A stretch of DNA of 64,000 bases from Geomicrobium sp. JCM 19038 (GCF_000698125.1 NZ_BAXA01000007.1:144532-208531); one strand, 5' to 3'. Positions 38,515 to 47,948 are shown, numbered from the stretch's first letter. Notes: a model not told the origin generated them from the letters alone. Translations and numbers: made by a program.

Positions 38515-40002
38515 ATGTTTAATTTTGCTAGCAATTGGGACGAGACTTCTAAGGGAAGTGTCATTATTATTGGCGTAGGAGAAGGTGAACAAAGGTTACC
38601 TGATCAAGTACTTAACGCAAGTGGTGACTGGATCAAGCCGATTCAGAACAAGCACGAATCTGGGGGCATCCGTAGTAAATCTGGCGAAGTGACTTCATTT
38701 ACGATCCCGTTTAATGAAGAGTTTAAAACGTTAATTTTCGTTGGAAAAGGTTCGTCAAAAGATCAAGACATCATCTCAACGAAAGAAGCACTTGGTAGTG
38801 GATTTCAAGCGGCTCATAAATTGAAAGAAACCAACATCGATGTGCTTTTGGATACGTTTATTGACCATACATCAGATACGGAAACGGTCATCTCTGCGGC
38901 TGCTGAAATGGCTCAAACCGCGACGTATACGTTTGAAGCATACAAAACGAATGAGCATGACACGCTTACTAGAACGTACACATTTTATTGTGAGGAACAA
39001 AATGACGAGGCAATCAACGTCGGGACAGCGATCGCTAAAGGTGTGAACTTTGCAAGAACACTCGTAAACATCCCCGCAAATGATTTAACGCCTGTTGCAT
39101 TAGCAGGAGAAGCACGTGCGCTTTCTAGTCGTCACGATAATCTTTCATTTGAAGTGCTTGGCAACGAAGAACTTGAAGAAATGGGCATGCATGCATTGCT
39201 TGCTGTTAACCAAGGAAGCGATCAGCCTGCACAAATGATCGTATTACGTTATCAAGGTCTAGAAAATTGGGACGAGCCATTGACGTTTGTCGGTAAAGGA
39301 TTAACGTATGATACCGGTGGGTATTCAATGAAGCCACCTGAAGGTATGAAAACGATGAAGTCAGATATGGGTGGTGCTGCAGCTGTTCTCGGTGCCATGG
39401 AGATTATTGCTGAGACGAAACCTGCGATTAATGTCATGGCAATCATCCCGTCTACAGAGAACATGGTAAACGGGAAAGCAATGAGACCTGGAGATGTGCT
39501 TGGAAGCTTTGATGGACAGACAATCGAAGTAACGAACACTGATGCAGAAGGCCGCCTCGTGCTTGCAGACGGTGTGTCGTATGCAAAACATCTTGGCGCT
39601 AAGAAGATTGTTGATGTAGCAACACTTACGGGTGCTTGTGTTGTCGCGCTTGGTGATGTGATCACAGGTGCAGTATCGAATGACGATGATTTTTATAACC
39701 GTACTGCGACAGCTGCAATTGAGTCAGGAGAAGGCATTTGGCGTTTTCCGACCCATCCACATTACTACAAGATGCTACGTCAAAGCGATGTCGCTGACTT
39801 GAATAACGCTCCAGGGCGACTTGCAGGTAGTATTACTGCCGGATTGTTTATCGAATCCTTCGTAAAAGACACGCCTTGGGTACACCTTGATATTGCTGGC
39901 ACGTCATTCCTTGACCGTGTAACTCCGATGGGACCGAAAGGTGGAACCGGGGTAATGGCACGTACGCTTGCAACGCTTGCGAATCATGAAAGCCGTTCAT
40001 AG
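38515..40002 (+). CDS. pepA: leucyl aminopeptidase (M17), YuiE-like
   Basis: 495-residue M17 aminopeptidase. Metal and catalytic segments GKGLTYDTGGYSMKPPEGMKTMKSDMGGAA and NTDAEGRLVLADGVSYA are intact, so both metal sites should form. Cytosolic; releases N-terminal residues from peptides. B. subtilis YuiE has similar length and lies in the same region. I choose ATG 38515, behind GGAGGATATC; an ATG at 38497 includes that ribosome site. DUF3870 follows after 20 bases. Confidence 0.93.
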   Translation: MFNFASNWDETSKGSVIIIGVGEGEQRLPDQVLNASGDWIKPIQNKHESGGIRSKSGEVTSFTIPFNEEFKTLIFVGKGSSKDQDIISTKEALGSGFQAAHKLKETNIDVLLDTFIDHTSDTETVISAAAEMAQTATYTFEAYKTNEHDTLTRTYTFYCEEQNDEAINVGTAIAKGVNFARTLVNIPANDLTPVALAGEARALSSRHDNLSFEVLGNEELEEMGMHALLAVNQGSDQPAQMIVLRYQGLENWDEPLTFVGKGLTYDTGGYSMKPPEGMKTMKSDMGGAAAVLGAMEIIAETKPAINVMAIIPSTENMVNGKAMRPGDVLGSFDGQTIEVTNTDAEGRLVLADGVSYAKHLGAKKIVDVATLTGACVVALGDVITGAVSNDDDFYNRTATAAIESGEGIWRFPTHPHYYKMLRQSDVADLNNAPGRLAGSITAGLFIESFVKDTPWVHLDIAGTSFLDRVTPMGPKGGTGVMARTLATLANHESRS

Positions 40003-40022
40003 GCAAAGGAGGACATTGCGTA

Positions 40023-40334
40023 ATGGCTTTACAACATACTCGTTTTATCGCAGGTCACTCTAAATTGCCTCAAGGCATGGCTGCAAAAAGTGTCTTTGAT
40101 ACGTTAACGATTACAGCTGAAATTGATTGTAAGCACGGTGTGATTCTTGAAGCTTCATGTACACTCGCAACCGATCACGGTCGTCAATACATCCATGATT
40201 TATTGCGTGGAATCAGCCTTTCAGACGGTCCTGATGAAGCAGAACAATTAATTGAAAAGCATTACCACGGAAAAGCTGCAAATGCCTTAGTAGCAGCGGT
40301 GAGAGATTTGCACCGCCAATTTGAAACGTTATGA
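40023..40334 (+). CDS. DUF3870 family protein
   Basis: 103-residue protein with the DUF3870 pattern: FIAGHSKLPQGMAAKSVFDTLTIT, GVILEASCTLAT, and LIEKHYHGKAANALVAAVRDL. The function is unknown; relatives often neighbour catabolic enzymes. AAAGGAGG lies before ATG 40023. Lies between pepA and the TPP enzyme. Confidence 0.8.
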   Translation: MALQHTRFIAGHSKLPQGMAAKSVFDTLTITAEIDCKHGVILEASCTLATDHGRQYIHDLLRGISLSDGPDEAEQLIEKHYHGKAANALVAAVRDLHRQFETL

Positions 40335-40342
40335 TGAACCGA

Positions 40343-40373
40343 CGGAGCAACTGTTGTTGCTCCGATTAATTTT
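40343..40373 (+). terminator. terminator-like hairpin between DUF3870 and the TPP enzyme
   Basis: CGGAGCAAC, TGTT, GTTGCTCCG perfect 9-bp stem, followed by ATTAATTTT. Only 19 bases before the next start, so it could be a partial terminator. Confidence 0.6.
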
Positions 40374-40391
40374 AGGTAAGAGGTGATCACT

Positions 40392-42039
40392 GTGCGTTAC
40401 AAAAAAACGATGACTGCTGGAGAAGCGGTATTTGAAGTGTTAAAAGTTGAACAAGTGAGCCGTGTGTTTACAGTGCAGGTGAAAGTTTTCTCGCCGTCTT
40501 AGATGCACTTGAAGGTCAAGATGAGATCGAAGTGATCGTGAATCGCCATGAAGGCGGCGCGGGCTTTATGGCAGAAGGCTATGCAAGTTTGACTGGTCAA
40601 GTTGGTGTTGCTATGGCAACGAGAGGTGTTGGTGCTGCGAACATTTCAATTGCAGTACATACTGCGTTTCAAGACTCTACGCCGATGGTTGTGTTCCTCG
40701 GTCAAGTGAATCGTTCGTTTAAAGGCCGTGAAGGGTTCCAAGAAGTTGATTTTGGTAAGAACTTTAATGAAATTGCCAAGTGGACGACGGAGATTGATGA
40801 AGCAAGTCGTGTTCCTGAGCTCGTTCAAAAAGCATTCCGTGTGGCTCAAACAGGACGCCCTGGTCCTGTTATTGTATCGCTTCCAGAAGATATGCTGTTT
40901 GATGAATCCGAAATGGTATTCGGTCCACCAACGATGATCGCAGCCCCTGCTCCAGCAACGATTGAGGTCGAGGATTTTGCCCGTCGCTTTGCAAAGGCAG
41001 AACGCCCGATTGTTATTGCTGGTGGTGGAATCCATTCCGATGAAGCCCAAATTGCTCTTCGAGGATTTGTCGAAAAATTCAAGCTCCCGCTCGTTGCTGG
41101 GTTCAGACGGCAAGGCATTATTGATAATGAACACGAAGCATACATCGGACATATGGGGCTTGCAGCAGCACCTAAGTTAGTTGAACATTTCAAAGAATCG
41201 GATTTAGTGATTGCGATCGGAACTAGGTTGTCTGAAGCAACGTCGCAAGACTATACATTAATCGGTTGGGATCAACAACTTGTCCATATTGATATTGATG
41301 CGGATACGCTCGGTAAAGTGTACCCACCTGATCTTGGAATTGTCGCTGATCCGTAAACGCTCTTAAAGCCTTTACAGAGCTTGACATTGATCGTGATTGG
41401 TCGAGTTGGCAACACGCTTGCCGTGAATCACATCGTAAACTCATGGCAAAAGAGAAAGATCCGAGCATTTATAGCCACGTCATGCAAACGTTAAATGAAG
41501 TATTACCAGAAGACACCATTGTGACGTGTGATGCAGGGAACTTTGCGACTTGGATGCACAATCAATTAGTCATTCGGGATCGTTTCTCATTCGTCGGACC
41601 GACAAATGGAGCGATGGGGTACGGCATTCCAGCTGCTGTTGGTTCTAAAATCGCTTCTCCTCATCGACCAGTCGTTGCGTTTTGTGGCGATGGTGGGGCG
41701 ATGATGACGATTCAAGAGATTGAAACGGCAGTTAGACATCAATATCCAATCATCGTGCTATTGTTCAATAACCAAAGTTACGGTACCATCCGTATGCATC
41801 AAGAGATGCATTACCCAGATAAAGTCGTCGCAACGAAACTTGGTGTGGTTGATTTTGCGAAGATGGCTGAGTCAATGGGAGCGCTAGGTATGACGGTTAC
41901 TAACAAAGAAGAGTTCCAATCAACGTTTGAAAAAGCGATTCATGCAAATCAAACAGTACTGTTAGACATTCAATGTAGCGAAGAACCTTACGTTTCTAAC
42001 GGTAAGACGTATGAAGATGTTAAAGGTATAAAAGCGTAA
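40392..42039 (+). pseudogene. thiamine pyrophosphate-dependent enzyme, acetolactate synthase-like, two frameshifts
   Basis: 549 residues when repaired. The N-terminal PYR domain has the catalytic Glu in NRHEGGAGFMAEGYA; the middle domain has IVIAGGGIHSDEAQ; the C-terminal PP domain has FCGDGGAMMTIQE with NNQSYGTIR closing the ThDP-binding motif. Breaks are at about 40480 (GTGCAGG to GTGGCAGG, giving VAGESFLAVLDAL) and about 41355 (CCGTAAAC to CCGTTAAAC, giving DPLNALKAF). Start GTG 40392 behind GAGGTGATC. No ilv genes are nearby, so a catabolic decarboxylase or carboligase is as likely as acetolactate synthase. Confidence 0.85.
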
Positions 42040-42041
42040 AG

Positions 42042-42075
42042 AAAAGGCCGCAAGCATTGCTTGCAGGCCTTTTTA
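42042..42075 (+). terminator. terminator after the TPP enzyme
   Basis: GGCC-GCAAGC, ATT, GCTTGC-A-GGCC stem with a one-base bulge, followed by TTTTT. Confidence 0.83.
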
Positions 42076-42080
42076 TATAG

Positions 42081-42580
42081 TTAAAACGTCTGTTCAATGT
42101 TGATGTCGGAAATTACATAGTGTTCGAGTTCCTCATCAAATGTAAAGACATATTCTTCGATAAATTGTGCTCGGTTGCCAGCGCATCTTCAATGGACGAC
42201 GTATGAACAGTGACGATACGCTCATGATCTTCAGGTACTGAGATATGAATGTCTTCTAAATCATTGTGTAGGAGTTGATCGACAATGGTGTAGTGATCCC
42301 AATTAAAGTCTTGAATGTAAGCATCTTGGTTATATTGATGATGAATCGTTTCAGCTAAAGATTCGTCATACATCATTTTCAATTCATCTAATGGTCTTGC
42401 ATAATTCGTCGTCATGACAACGTCCATCGTCTTATCTTGAACGTCAATGAGCTGTTCATAAATGAGGCTCTCGTCCATTTCAAACGTATCATGTGTAAAT
42501 GTAAGTTCTTCTTCTGGTGCAATTCCTAATCCTGAGGTTAATGCAGTCGAACCGATTAGTGCTGTCATCACCATTTTCAT
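42081..42580 (-). pseudogene. secreted protein of unknown function, one frameshift
   Basis: 166 residues when repaired. A hydrophobic N-terminus (MKMVMTALIGSTALTSGLG) looks like a signal peptide; the rest is acidic, with HHQYNQDAYIQDFNWDHY. The original frame ends early; adding one C at about 42180 (coding-strand ACCGAG to ACCCGAG) extends it through RAQFIEEYVFTFDEELEHY to a stop at 42081-42083 just before the convergent terminator. I do not recognise the family. AAGGGAG precedes the start. Confidence 0.6.
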
Positions 42581-42799
42581 GATGATCGCTCCCTTCGTAT
42601 TCCCAATTTTGGGTTACTTATCTATACCCTTCACATGCAATCAATAAACAATAATTATTATAATTTTTAATTTGATTGTAATAATTGACTTGTTTTTGCA
42701 ATGGAGTACATTCTTCATTAGTACATGTTATTTGTTAAGAAAATAGACCAAGAAATTAACAGGAACAATTAGAAGAAAGTTAGAGTATGGCGTGCATAC

Positions 42800-42830
42800 A
42801 AAAAAAGAGACAATCTTAAAGATTGTCTCT
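42800..42830 (-). terminator. ABC-F gene terminator
   Basis: Minus strand: AGAGACAATCTT pairs with AAGATTGTCTCT, followed by seven T. The rest of 42581-42843 is A/T-rich with no visible gene. Confidence 0.92.
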
Positions 42831-42843
42831 CTCGTACATTCAT

Positions 42844-44448
42844 TTATACTTGCCCGATCAATTTCATTTCAGCAAGGTATTCGTCGTAAGACATCTTCTT
42901 ATCAATCATACCTTCAGATGAGAATTCGATAATTCGATCCGCAACGGTTTGAATGAATTGATGGTCATGTGATGAAAAGAGTACAGAACCTTTGAAGTCT
43001 GTGAGCGCGTGGTTCACGGCTTGAATGGCTTCAAGGTCCAAGTGGTTTGTTGGCTCATCAAGGATGAGTACGTTTGAACCACTAAGCATTAATTTGGAGA
43101 GCATACAACGAACTTTCTCGCCCCCAGATAGTACTTTTGCTTTCTTCAGTGCTTCTTCACCACTGAAAAGCATACGACCGAGGAAGCTTCGAATAAAGCT
43201 TTCTGTTTGGTCTTCTGGTGAGTATTGACGTAACCAGTCTACAAGGGTAAGATCAACGCCTTCAAAGAACTCGGTGTTGTCTTTAGGGAAGTACGATTGG
43301 CTCGTTGTAACGCCCCATTTGTACGTTCCTTCATCGGGTTCCATTTCACCTGCAAGAATTTGGAACAGTGTCGTTTTTGCCGTTTCGTGACTTCCGACAA
43401 ACGCGACTTTCTCGTTTGGTGACAGTGTAAAGCTAATGTTATCAAGTACTTTTTTGCCATCGATCGTCTTCGATAAGTTCTCAACTGTGAGTAGGTCATT
43501 TCCAATATCACGGTCTGGTTTGAATGCAACGTATGGTGTTTTACGTGATGACGGTTTAATGTCATTCAGTTCAATTTTATCGAGTGTTTTCTTACGGGAC
43601 GTTGCTTGTTTGGACTTCGATGCGTTGGCGCTAAAGCGTGCAATAAAGTCTTGTAGTTCCTTGATTTGTTCTTCTTTTTTACGGTTTTGGTCTTTAGCCA
43701 TACGACGTGCAAGTTGGCTTGACTCGTACCAGAAATCATAATTTCCAACGAATAGTTCAATCTTACCGTAATCAATGTCTGCAATGTGTGTACACACTTT
43801 GTTAAGGAAGTGACGGTCGTGAGAAACAACGATGACTGTATTCTCAAAGTTCATTAGGAATTCTTCTAACCAGTGGATGGCTTTAATGTCCAAGTGGTTT
43901 GTCGGCTCATCGAGTAAAAGAATGTCAGGGCTACCAAATAGTGCTTGGGCGAGAAGGACTTTTACTTTTTCTCCACCTTCAAGCTCAGACATCTTCATAT
44001 AATGATACTCAGCACCGATTCCAAGACCGTTGAGCATTTGAGCTGCTTCGTTGTCAGCGTCATAGCCGTTCATCTCAGCAAATTCGCCTTCAAGTTCAGC
44101 AGCGCGCATCCCATCTTCGTCATTGAAGTCAGGCTTCATGTAGATGGCGTCTTTTTCTTTCATAATGTCATAGAGCCTTTTATGCCCCATGATGACGGTT
44201 TCGAGTACTTCATACTCTTCATAAGCAAAGTGATCTTGCTTTAGTACAGCCATACGAGAACCTTTAGCCATGCTCACATGACCATCTTGAGATTCGATCT
44301 CTCCAGAAAGAATCTTTAAAAACGTTGATTTACCGGCACCGTTTGCGCCGATTAATCCGTAACAATTGCCTGGGTTAAATTGAATATTTACTTCTTGAAA
44401 TAACTTCTTATCTCCGTAACGGAGACCTACATTTTGACATGAAATCAA
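42844..44448 (-). CDS. ABC-F family ATP-binding protein (YkpA/YbiT-like)
   Basis: 534 residues with two ABC domains and no membrane segments. Domain 1: Walker A GANGAGKST (34-42), signature LEGGEKVK, Walker B ILLLDEPTNHLD. Domain 2: a non-canonical Walker A region GSHETAKTT, signature LSGGEKVR, Walker B VLILDEPTNHLD. The linker is basic (KSKQATSRKKTLDK), as in ribosome-binding ABC-F proteins. Role in translation or antibiotic protection is inferred from the family. The minus-strand start at 44448 follows AAAGGAAG. Confidence 0.9.
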   Translation of the reverse strand: MISCQNVGLRYGDKKLFQEVNIQFNPGNCYGLIGANGAGKSTFLKILSGEIESQDGHVSMAKGSRMAVLKQDHFAYEEYEVLETVIMGHKRLYDIMKEKDAIYMKPDFNDEDGMRAAELEGEFAEMNGYDADNEAAQMLNGLGIGAEYHYMKMSELEGGEKVKVLLAQALFGSPDILLLDEPTNHLDIKAIHWLEEFLMNFENTVIVVSHDRHFLNKVCTHIADIDYGKIELFVGNYDFWYESSQLARRMAKDQNRKKEEQIKELQDFIARFSANASKSKQATSRKKTLDKIELNDIKPSSRKTPYVAFKPDRDIGNDLLTVENLSKTIDGKKVLDNISFTLSPNEKVAFVGSHETAKTTLFQILAGEMEPDEGTYKWGVTTSQSYFPKDNTEFFEGVDLTLVDWLRQYSPEDQTESFIRSFLGRMLFSGEEALKKAKVLSGGEKVRCMLSKLMLSGSNVLILDEPTNHLDLEAIQAVNHALTDFKGSVLFSSHDHQFIQTVADRIIEFSSEGMIDKKMSYDEYLAEMKLIGQV

Positions 44449-44550
44449 GTGTCATCTTCCTTTCTTTACGTTAAACTCTCTATTTTCAATGGAGCAATAA
44501 TCTCCATAAACACGCTACCCATTATCATACCATGATCTGCAGTTGCAATC

Positions 44551-44580
44551 AAAAGCACGGTCAGGAAACCTGACCGTGCA
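44551..44580 (-). terminator. mqnE terminator
   Basis: Minus strand: GCACGGTCAGG, TTT, CCTGACCGTGC, followed by TTTTG. Strong 11-bp stem just past the repaired mqnE stop. Confidence 0.88.
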
Positions 44581-44589
44581 CTCTTGAAT

Positions 44590-45683
44590 TTAGTACGTTT
44601 TAATCACGTTGTAGAACGTGTCTCGTTCGACTGGTACTTTATTTGCACCTTTGATCATATGAATGAGTTCTTTTCTCGTAATTCCTTGAGACGTTAACGC
44701 CCCTACAGAATGAGAGATTCGCTCTTCAATGAGTGTACCGTGGATATCGCTTGATCAAATGTTAGTGCCATTTGGGTTAATTGAGGTCCGATATTAATCC
44801 AATACGCTTTAATATGATCGAAGTTATCAAGCATAAGTCGAGAAATTGCAATTGTACGCATATCATCAAATGCCGATGTTCGTCTTGTAAGTCCAGCATT
44901 TAACTTACGTGGTTGCATGGCAAGCGGAATAAATACCATATAGCCGTTCGTTTTGTCTTGCAATTGACGAAGGCGATCCATGTGAATTAAACGTTCTTCA
45001 TACGTATCAATAGAACCGTAAAGCATCGTAGCATGTGTCTTTAAACCGAGACCGTGTGCAATTTCATGTGCTTCTAACCATTCATCCGTCGAAGCTTTTT
45101 CAGGACTCATCTTCGCACGGTAACGTTCTGTGAGAATCTCTGCCCCACCACCCGGAAGGGTGTCAAGTCCAGCTTTGATTAGCTCTTGAAGAACTTCTTT
45201 CATTGAAAGACCAGCAATACGTGCGAAGAATTCAATCTCAGCACCAGTATATGCTTTAACCGTTACATCTGGGTAATGTTTCTTTAAGGTGCGAACCGTA
45301 TCTAAATAATAATCGAACGGAACTTCATTATTATGACCACCTACGATGTGGAATTCTTTAATGTTATCGTTCCAGCGATCACTTACATATTTCAGTAATT
45401 CATCGGAATCCATCGTGTAGGCGCCTTCTTCACCGGGCTTACGTTTGAAGCCACAGAATGAACAGCTCGCTTCACATACGTTCGTTGGATTAATGTACAT
45501 GTTCTCAATAAAGTAGACATTATCGCCGTTTTTCTTTTCATTTACTTCATTAGCTAGTTGAGCAACCGAAAGTAGATCGGGAGTATCGTAAAGTATAAGA
45601 CCATCTTCAATTGTCAATCGTTCACCGTTTCTGACTTTTTCACTAATGGCTGCAAGTTTAGAATCTTGTAGTAACGTAGCCAT
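44590..45683 (-). pseudogene. mqnE: aminofutalosine synthase MqnE, one frameshift near the C-terminus
   Basis: Radical SAM enzyme of the futalosine route to menaquinone; joins SAM and 3-[(1-carboxyvinyl)oxy]benzoate to give aminofutalosine. CxxxCxxC is C70, C74, C77 (CEASCSFCGFKRKPGE); ANEVNEKKNGDNVYFIEN and GLDTLPGGGAEI are typical. The frame ends early at 44703; adding one G at about 44752 (coding-strand GCGATATC to GCGGATATC) continues ADIHGTLIEERISHSVGA to a stop at 44590-44592, 364 residues, normal length. AAGGAGGATAAC precedes the ATG. Confidence 0.9.
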
Positions 45684-45954
45684 CGTTATCCTCCTTTAAA
45701 ACGGGTCTCCGTTGTAAAATATAGTATAATGCATTTTGAACATAAGTAATGGGAATGTTTCTCTTCACCTATTATACGCTTTCCCTATCCTATTGGGAAG
45801 GGAAGATGATGGAACACCTCTATAAGCGGACGAACACTTGAAAGTCAATAGAGTTTTAAGATTTTTTTTGCTTGGTCATCCAGTTTCTAGTAGAATAACA
45901 GTAGATTTACTAAAGAGAGATGAATGCTCGCCATGAGCAAGAAAGGAGATCAAC

Positions 45955-46140
45955 ATGGAACAGGATCAACAGGAAATCGTTGAGCAACTGGAACAGTTAC
46001 GCTCGAAAATGATTGAAATGGCAAAACAGCATGGCATGGATCATCCTCTTGTATTGAAATATAGCCAAGAGATCGACCTTATGCATACAGAACTGTTAAA
46101 AGCATCTCATCAGGAGCTTACTGTTGTCTCGACATATTAA
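45955..46140 (+). CDS. Spo0E-like sporulation phosphatase family protein
   Basis: 61-residue two-helix protein with the Spo0E-family pattern: EQLRSKMIEMAKQHGMDHPLVLKYSQEIDLM, including the SQELD-like signature SQEID at 37-41. Family members dephosphorylate Spo0A-P and delay sporulation. AAAGGAGAT precedes ATG 45955. The 270-base gap upstream (45684-45954) holds the divergent promoters and a weak TTGCTT-N17-TAGAAT; no other gene. Confidence 0.82.
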   Translation: MEQDQQEIVEQLEQLRSKMIEMAKQHGMDHPLVLKYSQEIDLMHTELLKASHQELTVVSTY

Positions 46141-46181
46141 GCCCGTTGAATAAAACCAATCCTCCATGCGATTCTCTGAAC

Positions 46182-46210
46182 TTGCGATTCGTGACATACC
46201 ATATTACAAT
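46182..46210 (+). promoter_or_regulatory. sigma-A promoter of yutM
   Basis: TTGCGA, 17 bases, TACAAT, about 47 bases before the yutM start. Confidence 0.55.
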
Positions 46211-46224
46211 AACGACAATGTAAT
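46203..46224. promoter_or_regulatory. inverted repeat overlapping the yutM -10
   Basis: ATTACA and TGTAAT arms, 10 bases apart, cover the -10 and start region. Candidate operator; binding protein unknown. Confidence 0.35.
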
Positions 46225-46256
46225 CTTTTCGATTTACCCGAAAGGAGGAAGAGGTC

Positions 46257-46610
46257 ATGATTACAATTACAGAAACTGCGGCAGCGCGAATTACTGCAAT
46301 GAAGGAAGAAGAAGGCAATTCTTCATTGAAATTACGAGTAGGTGTCAAAGGCGGAGGATGTAGTGGATTGTCATATGGACTTGGCTTTGATGCCAATAAG
46401 GCAGAAGACGATACACTCTTTGAGGTGTCTGGCATTGATGTGCTCGTTGATTCGGAAAGTAAGCCGATCGTTCATGGGCTCGTGATCGATTATAAAGAGA
46501 ACATGATGGGCGGTGGCTTCACGATTGAGAATCCTAATGCCATTGCCAATTGTGGATGTGGCGCCTCATTTAGAACTGCACAAAATGAGGGAACACCAGA
46601 AAATTGCTAA
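46257..46610 (+). CDS. yutM: HesB/IscA-type Fe-S carrier YutM
   Basis: 117-residue A-type iron-sulfur carrier. The three ligand cysteines are C35 (KGGGCSGLSY), C99 and C101 (NCGCGASF). It transfers clusters to target enzymes after the SUF system. AAAGGAGGAAGAGG lies upstream of ATG 46257. Monocistronic between its own promoter and terminator. Intact. Confidence 0.94.
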   Translation: MITITETAAARITAMKEEEGNSSLKLRVGVKGGGCSGLSYGLGFDANKAEDDTLFEVSGIDVLVDSESKPIVHGLVIDYKENMMGGGFTIENPNAIANCGCGASFRTAQNEGTPENC

Positions 46611-46615
46611 ACATC

Positions 46616-46644
46616 AAATGGAAGCGAATCGCTTCCATTTTTTT
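46616..46644 (+). terminator. yutM terminator
   Basis: ATGGAAGCG, AAT, CGCTTCCAT, followed by seven T. Confidence 0.9.
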
Positions 46645-46647
46645 GTA

Positions 46648-46676
46648 CAAAAAAGCCTGGAATTCCCAGGCTTTTT
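46648..46676. terminator. bidirectional terminator, mainly for yumC
   Basis: AAAGCCTGG and CCAGGCTTT with A and T runs outside. It follows the minus-strand yumC stop and backs up the yutM terminator. Confidence 0.8.
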
Positions 46677-46679
46677 CCT

Positions 46680-47669
46680 TTAAAACATATGTGAACTGTG
46701 TCCAGGCTGAAGTCTTGCTTTTGGATCGATGTAAGCTTTTGCGTTACTTACAGCAGTTGGCGCTTCCCCAAAACCAGAAGCAATTAACTTAACTTTTCCT
46801 TCATAAGAAGTAATGTCACCTGCAGCATAAATACCAGGAATGTTTGTTTCCATTCTTGAGTTAACGAGAATGCTGTTTTTAGTAATTTCTAGTCCCCAGT
46901 TTTTAATCGGTCCAAGAGAAGATACAAAACCGTAGTTGACGATCACGTCGTCTACATCGATGATTTGTTCTTGCTCGCCTTTAACTTCTTGCAACACGAC
47001 TTGTTCGATGCGACGTCCGTCACCGCGAAGCTCTTTAATGTCATATGGTGTGTGTAAGGTTACATCAGACTTGTGTAGCTCGTTGACGCTATGTTCATGC
47101 GCACGGAACTTGTCGCGACGATGAGTCAATGTCACGTTCGCTTGTTTTTCTAGCATAAGAGACCAGTCAACAGCAGAGTCTCCACCACCACAAATCAACA
47201 CGTTACGACCTTTAAATGCGCTCAAGTTGTTCACAAAGTAATGCAAGTTACTCGCTTCATATTGTTCAGCTTCTTCAACCGCTAACCTACGAGGTTGAAA
47301 CGCACCAACACCGCCAGTAATAATAATCGTTTTGGAGTAATGTACGTCTTTATCTGTTTCAATGCGGAATGTTTCATCTTGAAGCTTATCAACCGTGTTA
47401 ACGGTTTGTTCTAACACGATCGTTTGATCAAACATTTGCATTTGTTCAAGCAAGTTATCGATGAGTTCTTGCGCACCGACCTTTGGAAAGCCAGCGACAT
47501 CGTAAATGTATTTCTCAGGATAAAGAGCAGTAAGTTGACCACCTAGTTGAGGCATACTTTCGATGACTTTGACTTTTGCTTGCCTCATCCCGCTATAAAA
47601 TGCTGCGAATAAACCTGCCGGTCCACCGCCAATAATGGTAATATCGTAAAGATCGATAGAGTTTTCCAC
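46680..47669 (-). CDS. yumC: ferredoxin/flavodoxin-NADP+ reductase YumC
   Basis: 330-residue thioredoxin-reductase-like FNR that lacks the redox CxxC pair, as in B. subtilis YumC. FAD motif [28 protein letters not shown] motif [12 protein letters not shown], and [26 protein letters not shown] are present. GTG 47669 is chosen because GGAGGTG sits 7 bases before it and the family begins at about [10 protein letters not shown]. It supplies reduced ferredoxin for Fe-S and radical SAM enzymes. Intact. Confidence 0.93.
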   Translation of the reverse strand: MENSIDLYDITIIGGGPAGLFAAFYSGMRQAKVKVIESMPQLGGQLTALYPEKYIYDVAGFPKVGAQELIDNLLEQMQMFDQTIVLEQTVNTVDKLQDETFRIETDKDVHYSKTIIITGGVGAFQPRRLAVEEAEQYEASNLHYFVNNLSAFKGRNVLICGGGDSAVDWSLMLEKQANVTLTHRRDKFRAHEHSVNELHKSDVTLHTPYDIKELRGDGRRIEQVVLQEVKGEQEQIIDVDDVIVNYGFVSSLGPIKNWGLEITKNSILVNSRMETNIPGIYAAGDITSYEGKVKLIASGFGEAPTAVSNAKAYIDPKARLQPGHSSHMF

Positions 47670-47712
47670 GACCTCACACCTCCAAGTAGTATAAAACTGT
47701 GACAACCTTTAT

Positions 47713-47742
47713 AGTATACCATTGCTTAGGTTTCCCTGAAAA
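47713..47742 (-). promoter_or_regulatory. promoter of yumC
   Basis: Minus strand: TTTTCA, 18 bases, TATACT. The -35 lies beside a TGAAAACGTTT stretch that partly resembles cre. Confidence 0.5.
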
Positions 47743-47806
47743 CGTTTGAGTGTCTCTTATTGCTACAAAATTCGACTTTAGCTTGCATAAAGCAAACATT
47801 TTCATA

Positions 47807-47835
47807 TTGAAATGTCGAGGGACTATAGCTATAAT
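47807..47835 (+). promoter_or_regulatory. sigma-A promoter of yumB
   Basis: TTGAAA, 17 bases, TATAAT. Leader of about 105 bases to the start codon. Confidence 0.75.
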
Positions 47836-47886
47836 TAACAGTGTACATTTGTGAACGTTTAGTAACATTAATTTTGTTGTCTGAGT

Positions 47887-47904
47887 ACGTGAATGAAATC
47901 ACAA
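47887..47904 (-). promoter_or_regulatory. Rex-like redox operator in the yumB leader
   Basis: Minus strand TTGTGATTTCATTCACGT matches TTGTGAA-N4-TTCACAA at 11 of 14 fixed positions. A further half-site TTGTGAA is at 47849-47855. Position downstream of the promoter fits a roadblock. Confidence 0.45.
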
Positions 47905-47948
47905 ACTTAGACACGAGGATTTATTAATAGATTGGAGATGTGAGGAAA

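Noticed and set aside
47737..47750. cre site at the yumC -35
   Set aside because: TGAAAACGTTTGAG matches only the left part of the consensus; the last three positions fail.
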